Positions 17,413-25,707 of a DNA stretch of 35,678 nucleotides are shown here, piece by piece. Where the stretch lies: the NCBI GenBank assembly GCA_958427975.1, contig CAUAEH010000017.1:1-35678 (forward strand), read 5' to 3'. Below the pieces are notes generated by a model. That model saw only the letters and a program-made list of their open reading frames with translations. It made no database searches and was not told the DNA's origin. The translations under genes and the position numbers were made by a program. The stretch's first letter is position 1; each line of letters opens with the position of its first letter. This DNA comes from an uncultured Collinsella sp. (GTDB lineage Bacteria; Actinomycetota; Coriobacteriia; Coriobacteriales; Coriobacteriaceae).

Positions 17413-18759
17413 ATGGAACACGACCTCACACGCGGCAATGTCCTTAAGACCATCGCGGTCTTTGCCCTGCCCTATATGCTCTCGTACTTTTTGCAGATGC
17501 TCTACGGCATGGCCGACCTGTACATGATGGGGCAGTTCAGCGGTGCCGCCGGCATCACCGCCGTGGGCAATGGCGCGCAGACGCTCTATATCATCACTGT
17601 GACGCTCGTGGGCCTGGCCATGGGAACGACGGTTATCGTCGGCCACGCTGTGGGCTCGCGTCGGTTTGACCGCGCCGAGACCGCCATCGGCAACACCATC
17701 ACGCTCTTTATGGGCGTCTCGGTGGTGCTGGCCGCTATCCTGCTCGCACTGTGCCCGCAGATCGTGGCACTCATTGGCACGCCGCCCGAGGCAGTCGAAG
17801 GCACCGCCGCCTACCTGCGTATATGCTTTATGGGCATTCCCTTTATCGCCGCATACAACATTCTTTCGGCCATCTTTCGCGGGCTGGGCGATTCGCGCTC
17901 GCCTATGTACGTGATTGGCGTGGCGTGCATCATCAACATCGCACTCGACTTTCTATTTATCGGCCACATGGAGCTCGGCCCCGTGGGTGCGGCGCTCGGC
18001 ACGGTAACCGCCCAGACGGCCAGCGTTGCCCTCGCGCTCGTGTGGCTCAAGAGCCGTCGCACGAACATCCACGTTAAGCGCAGCGACCTGCGCCCCCAGC
18101 CCGAGGTGCTCGGCAGCATTCTTAAAATCGGCGTGCCCGTGGCCGTGCAGGACGGCTGCATCCAGGTGGCGTTTATGTTTATCACCGTCATCGCCAACCA
18201 CCGTGGGCTCGTCGACGCCGCCGCCGTGGGCCTGGTCGAGAAGATGATCAGCTTTTTGTTCATTGTGCCGAGTTCCATGGGCGCCACCGTCAGCGCACTC
18301 ACGGCACAAAACGCCGGCGCGGGCAAGGGCGACCGCGCACGTCAGGTGCTCAAGGACGCCATGACCATCTCGGTGGTGTACGGCTGCCTGATCACGGCGC
18401 TGATGTGGCTGGTGGCGCCGGCATTTATCGGCTTTTTTGCCAAGGACGCCGCGGTGGTCGCGGCCGGCACCGGCTATATGCGCAGCTACATTTTCGACGC
18501 GATTTTTGCCGGCATCCACATTTGCTTTAGCGGCTTTTTCGCTGCATACGGCAAGAGCTACATCGGCTTTGCGCACAACGTGCTGGCCGTGGCGCTCATT
18601 CGCGTGCCGGGCGCGTGGCTGCTGTCGAACGCCTATTCCGATACGTTGTTTCCCATGGGCATCGCCTCGCCGTGTGGGTCGATTTTGTCGGCAGTCATCT
18701 GTGTTGTTGCGTTTACCGTGCTCAACCGGCGCGGGGCTTTTGACAAGTTGGTAGCGTAG
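17413..18759 (+). CDS. MATE family multidrug efflux protein
   Basis: A 448-residue inner-membrane antiporter. The 12-helix MATE layout is visible as two related halves, beginning KTIAVFALPYMLSYFLQMLYGMADLYM and, in the second half, ILKIGVPVAVQDGCIQVAFMF. Family marks include VGNGAQ, GMTTVIVGHAVG-like text (AMGTTVIVGHAVGS) and ALTAQNAGAGKGDRA. It likely expels cationic drugs using Na+ or H+; the substrate is not known. Transcribed from the MerR-type promoter and followed 54 nt later by the MerR gene. The ribosome site is weak (AGAAAG). Confidence 0.92.
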   Translation: MEHDLTRGNVLKTIAVFALPYMLSYFLQMLYGMADLYMMGQFSGAAGITAVGNGAQTLYIITVTLVGLAMGTTVIVGHAVGSRRFDRAETAIGNTITLFMGVSVVLAAILLALCPQIVALIGTPPEAVEGTAAYLRICFMGIPFIAAYNILSAIFRGLGDSRSPMYVIGVACIINIALDFLFIGHMELGPVGAALGTVTAQTASVALALVWLKSRRTNIHVKRSDLRPQPEVLGSILKIGVPVAVQDGCIQVAFMFITVIANHRGLVDAAAVGLVEKMISFLFIVPSSMGATVSALTAQNAGAGKGDRARQVLKDAMTISVVYGCLITALMWLVAPAFIGFFAKDAAVVAAGTGYMRSYIFDAIFAGIHICFSGFFAAYGKSYIGFAHNVLAVALIRVPGAWLLSNAYSDTLFPMGIASPCGSILSAVICVVAFTVLNRRGAFDKLVA

Positions 18760-18813
18760 CGGGGCAACGCGGGCCTGGCACCTCTCCCCGACCCTATTGA
18801 AAGGAGCGGTCCT

Positions 18814-19653
18814 GTGACCGACACGCCAAGTGAACATACTGAGGGCCTGCTCCGCATTGGCGAAGTTGCACGCCTGTTTAATCTGAGTGTGGGCACGCTG
18901 CGCCATTACGAGCAGATGGGCTTGCTGGACCCGGCGCACATCGATCCGGCGAGCGGGTACCGCTACTACGGATCGCGGCAGCTCTCCACCCTCAACACCA
19001 TCAGCCACCCGCGTGTTCTCGACTTGCCGTTGGCGCAGATTCGCGAGTTCGTGACCACGCGCGATGTGGACCTCATGCAGCGGCAGCTAGCTCAGCAGCA
19101 GGAGCTCATCGAGCGCAAGCGCCGCGAGCTGGAGCGCGTGTCGCGCAAGATCGATAACCGGCTTGCGCTGCTGCACGATGCCTTGAACATCGAGCTCGAT
19201 ACCATTTGCACAATCGATGCGCCCGAGCTTCGCTGCGCCGTGTTGCGCGAACGCGTCAACCCTACCGACGCCTATGCGCTGGAGTGGCAGATTCGTCAGC
19301 TGCAGAAAGGCCAGCACGAGACGTTTGTTTTTCTGGGCAACTTGGGCGTCGGGATCGCGCCCGAACGCTTTGCCGCCGGCGACTTTGATGGCTACGACGA
19401 GGTCTTTCTGCTGTTGGATGACACGGACGATTACCTGGGCGATGTCGAAGTACGTCCCGCCGCGCGGTGTCTGACGGTCAGCTTCCGCGGCACGCACGGT
19501 CAGGCGGCCCCGCGCTATGAGCGCTTACTCGATTACATGCACGAGCGCGACCTGTCCCCCGCCGGTCCCTCGCGCGAAATCGCCCTCATCGACGACATCA
19601 TCAGCGACGACCCGGGAACGTATGTGACGAGGATCGCGATACCGGTCCGCTAA
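18814..19653 (+). CDS. MerR family regulator with GyrI-like effector domain (BmrR type)
   Basis: A 279-residue transcription activator. GTG at 18814 follows AAAGGAG. Residues about 12-80 are the MerR DNA-binding domain (LRIGEVARLFNLSVGTLRHY, then DPASGYRYYGSRQLS). A coiled-coil dimerisation helix rich in Gln, Glu and Arg runs from about 85 to 125. The C-terminal 150 residues resemble a GyrI/BmrR effector-binding domain, which in family members binds cationic drugs. It probably twists the 19-bp-spaced promoter upstream of the MATE gene when it binds a substrate of that pump. Confidence 0.9.
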   Translation: MTDTPSEHTEGLLRIGEVARLFNLSVGTLRHYEQMGLLDPAHIDPASGYRYYGSRQLSTLNTISHPRVLDLPLAQIREFVTTRDVDLMQRQLAQQQELIERKRRELERVSRKIDNRLALLHDALNIELDTICTIDAPELRCAVLRERVNPTDAYALEWQIRQLQKGQHETFVFLGNLGVGIAPERFAAGDFDGYDEVFLLLDDTDDYLGDVEVRPAARCLTVSFRGTHGQAAPRYERLLDYMHERDLSPAGPSREIALIDDIISDDPGTYVTRIAIPVR

Positions 19654-19761
19654 TCACTACCATTTATCGAGCAATTCCATCCATTTACCTTAATCCGAAT
19701 TAGATTGTATTTTGTAGCAAATAAAATGACAGCATATTGCCCCCCATAGGCAGGAGACATT

Positions 19762-20934
19762 ATGCCCAGAGTTCAATCACGTCGCTCGTTTCTTCTCGGC
19801 CTAGCCTCGATCATCGGCTTATCCGCGTCACGCCCAACAAGAGTATTCGCTGCCGACTCAAACTCATCCGTCGCTTTTACTTCAGACCTAGCACAAGACT
19901 ACGCGCTTTCCCTGTTGCCCATCGTCGACGGATCCGCGAACTTAGAGATCGAGCAAATCGTTCCCGTATGCCAACAAATCGGCCTTATCTGTGGCTATGA
20001 AATCAGTGTCACAAGGGAAGGAAGCCCTTACGGTTATTTAATACTTGACGCATCATATCCTGGGCTTCTGAAGGAGATAACCCTCGGCGATACCATTCTT
20101 CCGATTTCAGCTTCTCTATCAAACGCCATTTCAACTTATTCCGGCCAACAGGCCACAAACCCAACCGTACTAATTTCGTACAACGATATTGAATATGGAA
20201 CTTTGGTGCCAGGAACTAGAGACTGTGTAACCAACTATAACAATATACGGTCTGTCCCGATTGTCACCAAAAAGGGTATAGCACCTCAAAGCAATAACCC
20301 AACTTCATGGGATGCAGTCATTATCAATGAAGATGACTTGATGTTGCATTTCCAAATAGACGATTTAAACGGAATACCGTTCCGAGGAGTCTCGGAATCA
20401 TTAGTTGAAGCCCGCACTAATAAGTATGCATGCGTCGTTTCTGCCTTGTACGCTGTATCAATGCATTACGGTCTCACCAGTTCAAACGCTAATCAATTTA
20501 ATCCCGATTATTATAAAGAAATATGGAACGTCACTGGCACAACAACGTATAAGACCAATGATCAGGGCGTCGAGTACGGAAGCACGATCATCCCAGATGG
20601 AATTGTTCCGTTTAAAAGTCTTGCCGCTCAAAAGGGTAGAGCACTTAATACTCAATTTTTCGGTTATCAGCCTCAATTCGCTCAGTACAGAGCAACTATC
20701 GATCAAGGGAATATCGGCTTGTATCATATGTGGATCAACAGCCGGAACAGTGAAGGATCCGTCGAGCTATCAGGTCATACGGTCACGGTAACTGGCTATT
20801 TTACTGGGCATAATGGAAGCTCTGGCATCGAACTGCAGTGGCTCGAAGTATTCGACGGATGGAACACTTATCCCCGAGCGATTAACTATGCAACGCCCAA
20901 TATGGTCAAATTGAACGGAACAGTCTTTTGGTAG
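19762..20934 (+). CDS. Tat-exported cysteine-protease-like protein (C39/C10-type fold)
   Basis: A 390-residue secreted protein of uncertain family. The N terminus has a twin-arginine signal, SRRSFLLGLA (Arg7-Arg8), and a likely cleavage after VFA near residue 30. Residues 85-110 (YGYLILDASYPGLLKEI) resemble the propeptide of streptopain-type proteases. A catalytic-type Cys224 sits in TNKYACVVSALYAVSMHYGL and a His339 in ELSGHTVTVTGY, with VFDGWNTYPR later as the possible Asp/Asn site. This arrangement fits papain-like C39/C10 peptidases. AGGAGA precedes the ATG. Base composition is clearly AT-richer than the flanking genes, suggesting recent transfer. The second gene overlaps or abuts it. Activity is inferred. 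Confidence 0.6.
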   Translation: MPRVQSRRSFLLGLASIIGLSASRPTRVFAADSNSSVAFTSDLAQDYALSLLPIVDGSANLEIEQIVPVCQQIGLICGYEISVTREGSPYGYLILDASYPGLLKEITLGDTILPISASLSNAISTYSGQQATNPTVLISYNDIEYGTLVPGTRDCVTNYNNIRSVPIVTKKGIAPQSNNPTSWDAVIINEDDLMLHFQIDDLNGIPFRGVSESLVEARTNKYACVVSALYAVSMHYGLTSSNANQFNPDYYKEIWNVTGTTTYKTNDQGVEYGSTIIPDGIVPFKSLAAQKGRALNTQFFGYQPQFAQYRATIDQGNIGLYHMWINSRNSEGSVELSGHTVTVTGYFTGHNGSSGIELQWLEVFDGWNTYPRAINYATPNMVKLNGTVFW

Positions 20935-20939
20935 ACCGG

Positions 20940-21326
20940 ATGGCACCATCAAAATGCTATGGCACCACGGCCTTTGCCCTGGTTACGATATTGGTGATTT
21001 TCGCTATGTTTGCATCCGTTTCTTCATGCACAGATAGAGCCCGCTATAGCGGAGGAGATGATTACCTTGTCTTTGGAGCCGGCAGCGTTCATTCTATTGA
21101 GGGAACGGAACTCGTAATCCAAACAGACAACAGTCCCCGCTACACCGACGCTGGAAAGCAAATCCGGATTACATTCCCCTCATCTGGCCGAATCAAAGAC
21201 AAGCTTTCCCAAATCAAAGTTGGGACAAGAGTTTCCTACTCACGCTTTGAGTCGGTAGACGCATCTGGATCATACGAGGGAAACGATATCGAAATTGAAC
21301 AGGCAAACACTATAAGGAGATGTTGA
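20940..21326 (+). CDS. Small predicted lipoprotein
   Basis: A 128-residue protein from ATG at 20940, 5 nt after the previous stop. A TTG at 20928 would add four residues and overlap that gene; neither has a clear ribosome site, so coupling is likely. The N terminus has a hydrophobic helix (FALVTILVIFAMFASVSSC) ending in a lipobox-like VSSC. The remaining part is short beta-type sequence (LVFGAGSVHSIEGTELVIQT, VGTRVSYSRFESVD) that could be an OB-like barrel. I do not recognise the family. It shares the AT-rich composition of the protease-like gene and may act with it at the cell surface. Confidence 0.6.
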   Translation: MAPSKCYGTTAFALVTILVIFAMFASVSSCTDRARYSGGDDYLVFGAGSVHSIEGTELVIQTDNSPRYTDAGKQIRITFPSSGRIKDKLSQIKVGTRVSYSRFESVDASGSYEGNDIEIEQANTIRRC

Positions 21327-21355
21327 GGAACTGAGCCTCTGCGCAGTTCCTCAAC
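21322..21355. terminator. Bidirectional terminator between lipoprotein gene and ligA
   Basis: GTTGAGGAACTG and CAGTTCCTCAAC form a 12-bp perfect stem with a 10-nt loop. It overlaps the stop of the plus-strand gene and lies 6 nt beyond the stop of minus-strand ligA. Flanking bases are A/T-rich on the right only. Confidence 0.7.
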
Positions 21356-21361
21356 AAATCA

Positions 21362-23590
21362 TTATGCCTCCGGGACCCTACCCGTCGCCAAAATCTGTTC
21401 AAGTACCTCCTCATCCAACACGGGCACACCCAGCTGCTCGGCCTTAGTGAGCTTGGAGCCTGCCTTGGGGCCGGCGACCAGATAGCTTGTCTTCTTCGAC
21501 ACACTGCCCGAAACCTTGGCGCCGAGCACCTTGAGCGCCGCGCCTGCCTCGTCGCGCGTGCGGTTGACGAGCGTGCCGGTGAGCACGAAGGTCAGACCCG
21601 CGAGCGGCTGTGCGTCGGCGAGCTCGCCCGCCACGCCAGCGTCGGCTGCGGCTTGCGCATGCGCGGCACCCAGGTCGACCTCGAGCGAAAGGCCCGCTTG
21701 GCGCAGACGTTCCAGCACGGCAAGGTTCTCGGGCACGGCCAGGAACTGCTTGACGCTCGCCGCAATCTTGGGACCGATGCCCTCGCACTCGGCGATGTCC
21801 TCTTCGCTCGCCAAGATAAGCTTGTCGATCGACAGGAATCGCTCGGCGATGACCTCGCCCACGCTCTTGCCCACGTGGCGGATGCCCAGGGCAAACAGTA
21901 CGCGACCGAGCGGCTGGCTCTTGGACTTGTTGAGCTCGACGATAATTTTCTCGGCCGTCTTGAGGCCCACCGGAATGGGGTCGCCCTTCTTGACGCCCTT
22001 TTTGCTGTTGGAGCTGGCATAGGTACGCCCCGTGTCCAGGCCGGCGATGTCGTCGACCGTGAGCTGGTAGAAGTCCGCGACGTCGTGAATCAGCCCGGCG
22101 GCGATCATCTTGTCGACAATCTCGTCGCCTAGGCCGTCGACGTCCATGCAGCCGCGGCTCACCCAGTGGAGCAGGCGCTCCTTGAGCTGCGCGGGACAGT
22201 CGATGGAGACGCAGCGGTAAGCCACCTCGCCGTCCTCGTGGACCACGGGACTTCCGCACACGGGACAGACCTCGGGCATGTACCAGTCGACCGAATCGGC
22301 CGGGCGTTTATCGAGCACCGGGCCCACGACCTCGGGGATCACGTCGCCCGCCTTGTGCACGATGATGGTGTCGCCCTCGCGCACGTTTTTGCGACGGATC
22401 TCGTCGATGTTGTGCAGCGTGGCGCGCGCGATGGTGGAGCCGGCGACCGTCACCGGATCGAACTCGGCGACCGGCGTGAGCACACCGGTGCGGCCCACCT
22501 GGATGCGAATTTCGCGCAGGACAGTCTGCTTTTCCTCGGGCGGAAACTTAAAGGCAATGGCCCAGCGCGGCGCGCGGGCGGTAAAGCCCAGGTCGAGCTG
22601 CTGCTGAAAGCTGTCGATCTTTACGACCACGCCGTCGATGTCGTAGTCCAGGTCACCGCGGTGCTCGAGGGCCTGGGCGCAGAACTCGTGGACCTCGGCG
22701 GGCGTGGCGCAGCGTGCCACGTTGGGGTTGACGCTAAAGCCGGCGCTACGCAGCCAGTCGAGGAACTCGCGCTGGCTGTGGACGTGCAGCGGATCGGTAT
22801 CGGCGATGGCATAGATAAAGGTGGCAAGATCGCGGCGCGCCGTGATCTTGGGATCCTTCTGACGTAGGCTGCCGGCGGCAGCGTTGCGCGGGTTGGCAAA
22901 GGGGTCACGGCCCTCGGCATCGGCCTCTTCATTCAGGCGGACAAAGCTGCCCTTGGGCATGTAGACCTCGCCGCGTACTTCGATGGTACGCTCGCGGTCG
23001 GCGCCCATATGAGCGAGCGCCGGCTCGGACAGGTGCATGGGCACATCCTTGATGGTACGGACGTTGAGCGACACGTCCTCGCCCGTGGTGCCATCGCCGC
23101 GCGTGGCCGCGCGCACGAAGGCGCCATTCTGATAGGTAAGCGCCACGCCCAGACCGTCAATCTTAAGCTCACAGGTATAGGTGACGCTGCCGGCGCCGAG
23201 CGCATCCTCGGTGCGCTGGAGCCATGCGTCGAGTTCGTCCAGATCCATGGCATCGTCCATGGAATACATGCGTGCCATGTGCGTGACCGGCGTAAACTGC
23301 TCGCTCACGTAGCCGCCCACGCGCTGGGTATAGCTGTCGGGCGTCACCAGATCGGGATAGGCCGCCTCGATTTCCTGCAGCTCAACGAGCATTTTGTCGA
23401 AGGCGGCGTCCGTGATCTCGGGTGCGTCGAGCATGTAGTAGCGATAGGCGTGGTAGTCGAGCTCGTGGCGCAGCTCGGCCGCGCGCGCTGCCGCCTGGGC
23501 ACGGGCATCGGTCGGCGCGGTGGCTTCCGCAGTCGTAGACGTTTCGGTATCGATGTCCACGCCGTCACCAAACAGGCTCGATTGCTCCAT
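21362..23590 (-). CDS. ligA: NAD-dependent DNA ligase LigA
   Basis: A 742-residue enzyme that seals nicks using NAD. It is longer than the usual 670-700 because of a 30-residue Thr/Ala-rich N-terminal extension. In order: domain Ia (YHAYRYYMLDAPEITD), the adenylation lysine in ELKIDG (Lys143), OB fold, a four-Cys zinc finger (CPVCGSPV...CVSIDCPAQ), helix-hairpin-helix repeats and a C-terminal BRCT domain (LAGLTFVLTGTLVNRTRDEA to the end). ATG at 23590 follows AAGGAG. It stands alone. Confidence 0.97.
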   Translation of the reverse strand: MEQSSLFGDGVDIDTETSTTAEATAPTDARAQAAARAAELRHELDYHAYRYYMLDAPEITDAAFDKMLVELQEIEAAYPDLVTPDSYTQRVGGYVSEQFTPVTHMARMYSMDDAMDLDELDAWLQRTEDALGAGSVTYTCELKIDGLGVALTYQNGAFVRAATRGDGTTGEDVSLNVRTIKDVPMHLSEPALAHMGADRERTIEVRGEVYMPKGSFVRLNEEADAEGRDPFANPRNAAAGSLRQKDPKITARRDLATFIYAIADTDPLHVHSQREFLDWLRSAGFSVNPNVARCATPAEVHEFCAQALEHRGDLDYDIDGVVVKIDSFQQQLDLGFTARAPRWAIAFKFPPEEKQTVLREIRIQVGRTGVLTPVAEFDPVTVAGSTIARATLHNIDEIRRKNVREGDTIIVHKAGDVIPEVVGPVLDKRPADSVDWYMPEVCPVCGSPVVHEDGEVAYRCVSIDCPAQLKERLLHWVSRGCMDVDGLGDEIVDKMIAAGLIHDVADFYQLTVDDIAGLDTGRTYASSNSKKGVKKGDPIPVGLKTAEKIIVELNKSKSQPLGRVLFALGIRHVGKSVGEVIAERFLSIDKLILASEEDIAECEGIGPKIAASVKQFLAVPENLAVLERLRQAGLSLEVDLGAAHAQAAADAGVAGELADAQPLAGLTFVLTGTLVNRTRDEAGAALKVLGAKVSGSVSKKTSYLVAGPKAGSKLTKAEQLGVPVLDEEVLEQILATGRVPEA

Positions 23591-23698
23591 AGCGGCACTC
23601 CTTCGCTCGATTTCAAACGGATACTAGAGTACCACCGGCCGCAACGGGGCCGAATAGCGGTCTCGAACCGCACCGAATCGGCAGCCGCCAGACTGGGG

Positions 23699-23901
23699 TG
23701 GACAGTTAGTTCAGATACGTATAAATCCTAGAGCTGAATCAGGCACGAACACCCCTGTTTCAACTAATTTGGGCTCCTCGAGACCATGTAAACGTCCCAC
23801 TCTCCCTTCCAAACGCCCATCCGAGCCCCATCCCAATCAACAATTGCTCAAAACGCATCCCAAGCTGCCCCAGATTTATACGTATCTGAACTAACTGTCC
23901 A
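23699..23901. mobile_element. MITE-like element with 29-bp perfect terminal inverted repeats
   Basis: 23699-23727 and 23873-23901 are exact reverse complements (outer end TGGACAGTTAGTTCAG, inner end TATAAATC). They enclose 145 bp of pyrimidine-rich DNA without a coding frame. No target duplication is obvious directly at the ends; CCAGAC occurs near both sides but not at matching distance. It lies upstream of ligA in a 448-bp gap that has no gene. A non-autonomous transposon or a large RNA hairpin are the two readings. Confidence 0.6.
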
Positions 23902-23975
23902 GACCATTACGAACCAGGTCTCTTGTCAGCCCCAAGTGATCCGTTTTCCTCCGTCCCCAACGAATCAATAAGAAA

Positions 23976-24012
23976 AGAGGGGCTGTCCCACACTTGGCGG
24001 GACAGCCCCTCT
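23976..24012 (-). terminator. Intrinsic terminator of the HtrA gene
   Basis: AGAGGGGCTGTCCC pairs with GGGACAGCCCCTCT over 14 bp around a 9-nt loop. Read on the minus strand it starts 27 nt after the HtrA stop and is followed by TTTTCTTATT. Confidence 0.9.
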
Positions 24013-24038
24013 GGCTTCGGCATATGCGATACGGGTCG

Positions 24039-25499
24039 TTAGTAACCCTGGCCGTAGCCTTGACCCTGGCCCTGCTGGCCCAACAGCTCCTCCAGGTACT
24101 GGCGCAACTGCTCGTCGGTAATGCCGCCGTTGCCGGTGTCAGTCGCGCTGTCATCCTGCTGCTGGTTCTGCAGCTCCTCGTCAGAACCCAGCTCGACCGT
24201 GACCTTCTTCTCTTCCTTGCCGCGCACGAGCGTAATCTCGACCTTCTCGCCCACCTCGTGGCTGCGCAGCGCGATGATCAGGCCATCGGCGCTCGTAATC
24301 TCATCGTCGCCCAGCTTGGTAATGACATCGCCCTCCTGGATGCCGGCCTTGGCGGCGGGGCCATCCTCAACGACACTCGCCACGTACGCGCCGCTATCGG
24401 TGCTCAGCTTGTTGGTACGGGCGTTGAGCGCATTGACGCTCGAAAGCGTGGCGCCCAGGTACGGGTGCATTGGCGTCTTGCCGTCGATAATCTGGTCGGC
24501 AATGTCCTTGGCGTAGTTAACGGGAATGGCAAAGCCTACGCCCGAGCTGGAGCCCGAATAGCTCTCGATGAGCGAGTTAATACCCACGAGCTCACCGTTG
24601 TCGTTGACGAGCGCGCCGCCGGAGTTGCCCGGGTTGATGGCGGCATCGGTCTGAATCATATTGGCATAGATGGTGTTACCGCTGGTAGAGCTCATGGCCG
24701 TGGAGCGATACAGCGCCGACACGATTCCCGTGGAGACAGACTGCTCGTTGCCGAACGGCGAGCCGATCGCCATAACCCACTCGCCCACGTTGAGCTTGGA
24801 AGAATCACCGATCTCGATCGGCGTGAGCTTGGAGGCGTCGGCGTCCTTGAGCTTGATGACGGCCAGGTCGCTCGAGGCATCGTTGCCCACGAACTCGGCC
24901 TCATAGGTGGTGCCGTCGTCCATGGTCACCACGTACTGGTCGTAGCCATCAACCACATGGTTGTTGGTGAGGATGTGACCCTCGGTATCGAGCACCACGC
25001 CCGAACCGACGCTGCCCGAGCTATCCGACTCGTCAGCAGACTGCGAAAGCGAGCCATTCTGGCTGCCGCTCGAAGTGGCAGTGATGGAAACGACGGAGGG
25101 CAGGGCCTTGGCGGAAACGGCCTCGGCCAGCGTGGTGTCCTCGGAGTCAATGGTGATCTTTTGCGTCGACGAACCCGAAGCACCCGCCGTCACGGCATTC
25201 TTGCCGCCACCGATATCGAGCGTGCCGCTCATAATGAGCGCAATGACCAGCAGGGCTCCGCAGGCACAGCCGGCAAGCGCCGTAATAAAGATCGGCAGCT
25301 TTTTGGTCTTGGTCTTGACCACCGTGTGCTTGTTCACGACCTGCTGGCCACCCAGCGGCTTGCCGGTCTGCGTGTCGTAGGCCTGCACGTAGGGAATGTT
25401 ACTGCCGGCAGGCGTCGACTCCACCTGCACACGCGGCTGCTGCTGGGTCTCGCCGGCGTTGCCCGCATCCTGGGGACGCTGGGAATCGTACTCGCTCAT
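24039..25499 (-). CDS. HtrA/DegP-family membrane-anchored serine protease
   Basis: A 486-residue envelope quality-control protease. ATG at 25499 follows GAAAGGA. A Gln-rich cytoplasmic N terminus is followed by a membrane helix (about 68-91) and an extracellular Ser/Gly linker. The trypsin-like domain carries His181 (TNNHVVDG), Asp211 (SSDLAVIKL) and Ser293 (GNSGG). A single PDZ domain follows (LGATLSSVNA ... AKAGIQEGDVITKLGDDEIT). The C terminus is unusual: an Asp/Gln-rich segment and a Gly-Gln-Tyr tail (GQGQGYGQGY). It has its own terminator, and a 9-bp hairpin sits in its leader. Confidence 0.95.
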   Translation of the reverse strand: MSEYDSQRPQDAGNAGETQQQPRVQVESTPAGSNIPYVQAYDTQTGKPLGGQQVVNKHTVVKTKTKKLPIFITALAGCACGALLVIALIMSGTLDIGGGKNAVTAGASGSSTQKITIDSEDTTLAEAVSAKALPSVVSITATSSGSQNGSLSQSADESDSSGSVGSGVVLDTEGHILTNNHVVDGYDQYVVTMDDGTTYEAEFVGNDASSDLAVIKLKDADASKLTPIEIGDSSKLNVGEWVMAIGSPFGNEQSVSTGIVSALYRSTAMSSTSGNTIYANMIQTDAAINPGNSGGALVNDNGELVGINSLIESYSGSSSGVGFAIPVNYAKDIADQIIDGKTPMHPYLGATLSSVNALNARTNKLSTDSGAYVASVVEDGPAAKAGIQEGDVITKLGDDEITSADGLIIALRSHEVGEKVEITLVRGKEEKKVTVELGSDEELQNQQQDDSATDTGNGGITDEQLRQYLEELLGQQGQGQGYGQGY

Positions 25500-25528
25500 G
25501 GCTGCGATCCTTTCGTCAAATAACCAAA

Positions 25529-25552
25529 GGCCCGCCAAACATGTGGCGGGCC
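25529..25552 (-). promoter_or_regulatory. Leader hairpin of the HtrA gene
   Basis: GGCCCGCCA and TGGCGGGCC form a 9-bp G/C stem with a 6-nt loop, 30 nt before the HtrA start codon. On the minus strand it is followed by TTTGGTTATTT, so it could be an attenuator as well as an mRNA-stabilising hairpin. Function is inferred. Confidence 0.4.
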
Positions 25553-25671
25553 ATCATTGTTCACGTTGAGTTGTACCCCAATATGCGGGCGCAAGTGTAT
25601 GAGAACGCAATCTTTTAGGAAGGCTTAAGTTCTGTTGCAGATTCGAGAGGGACCCGCACCTGCGGCAAAAC

Positions 25672-25702
25672 CACCACAAAGGTGCCTGTCCCCTTTGTGG
25701 TG
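25672..25702 (-). terminator. CCACAAAGG-type hairpin, copy 4, terminator of the regulator gene
   Basis: Arms CACCACAAAGG and complement (11 bp) surround TGCCTGTCC. On the minus strand it begins 5 nt after the regulator stop and is followed by GTTTTG. This is the copy that looks most like an intrinsic terminator. Confidence 0.75.
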
Positions 25703-25707
25703 AAAAG

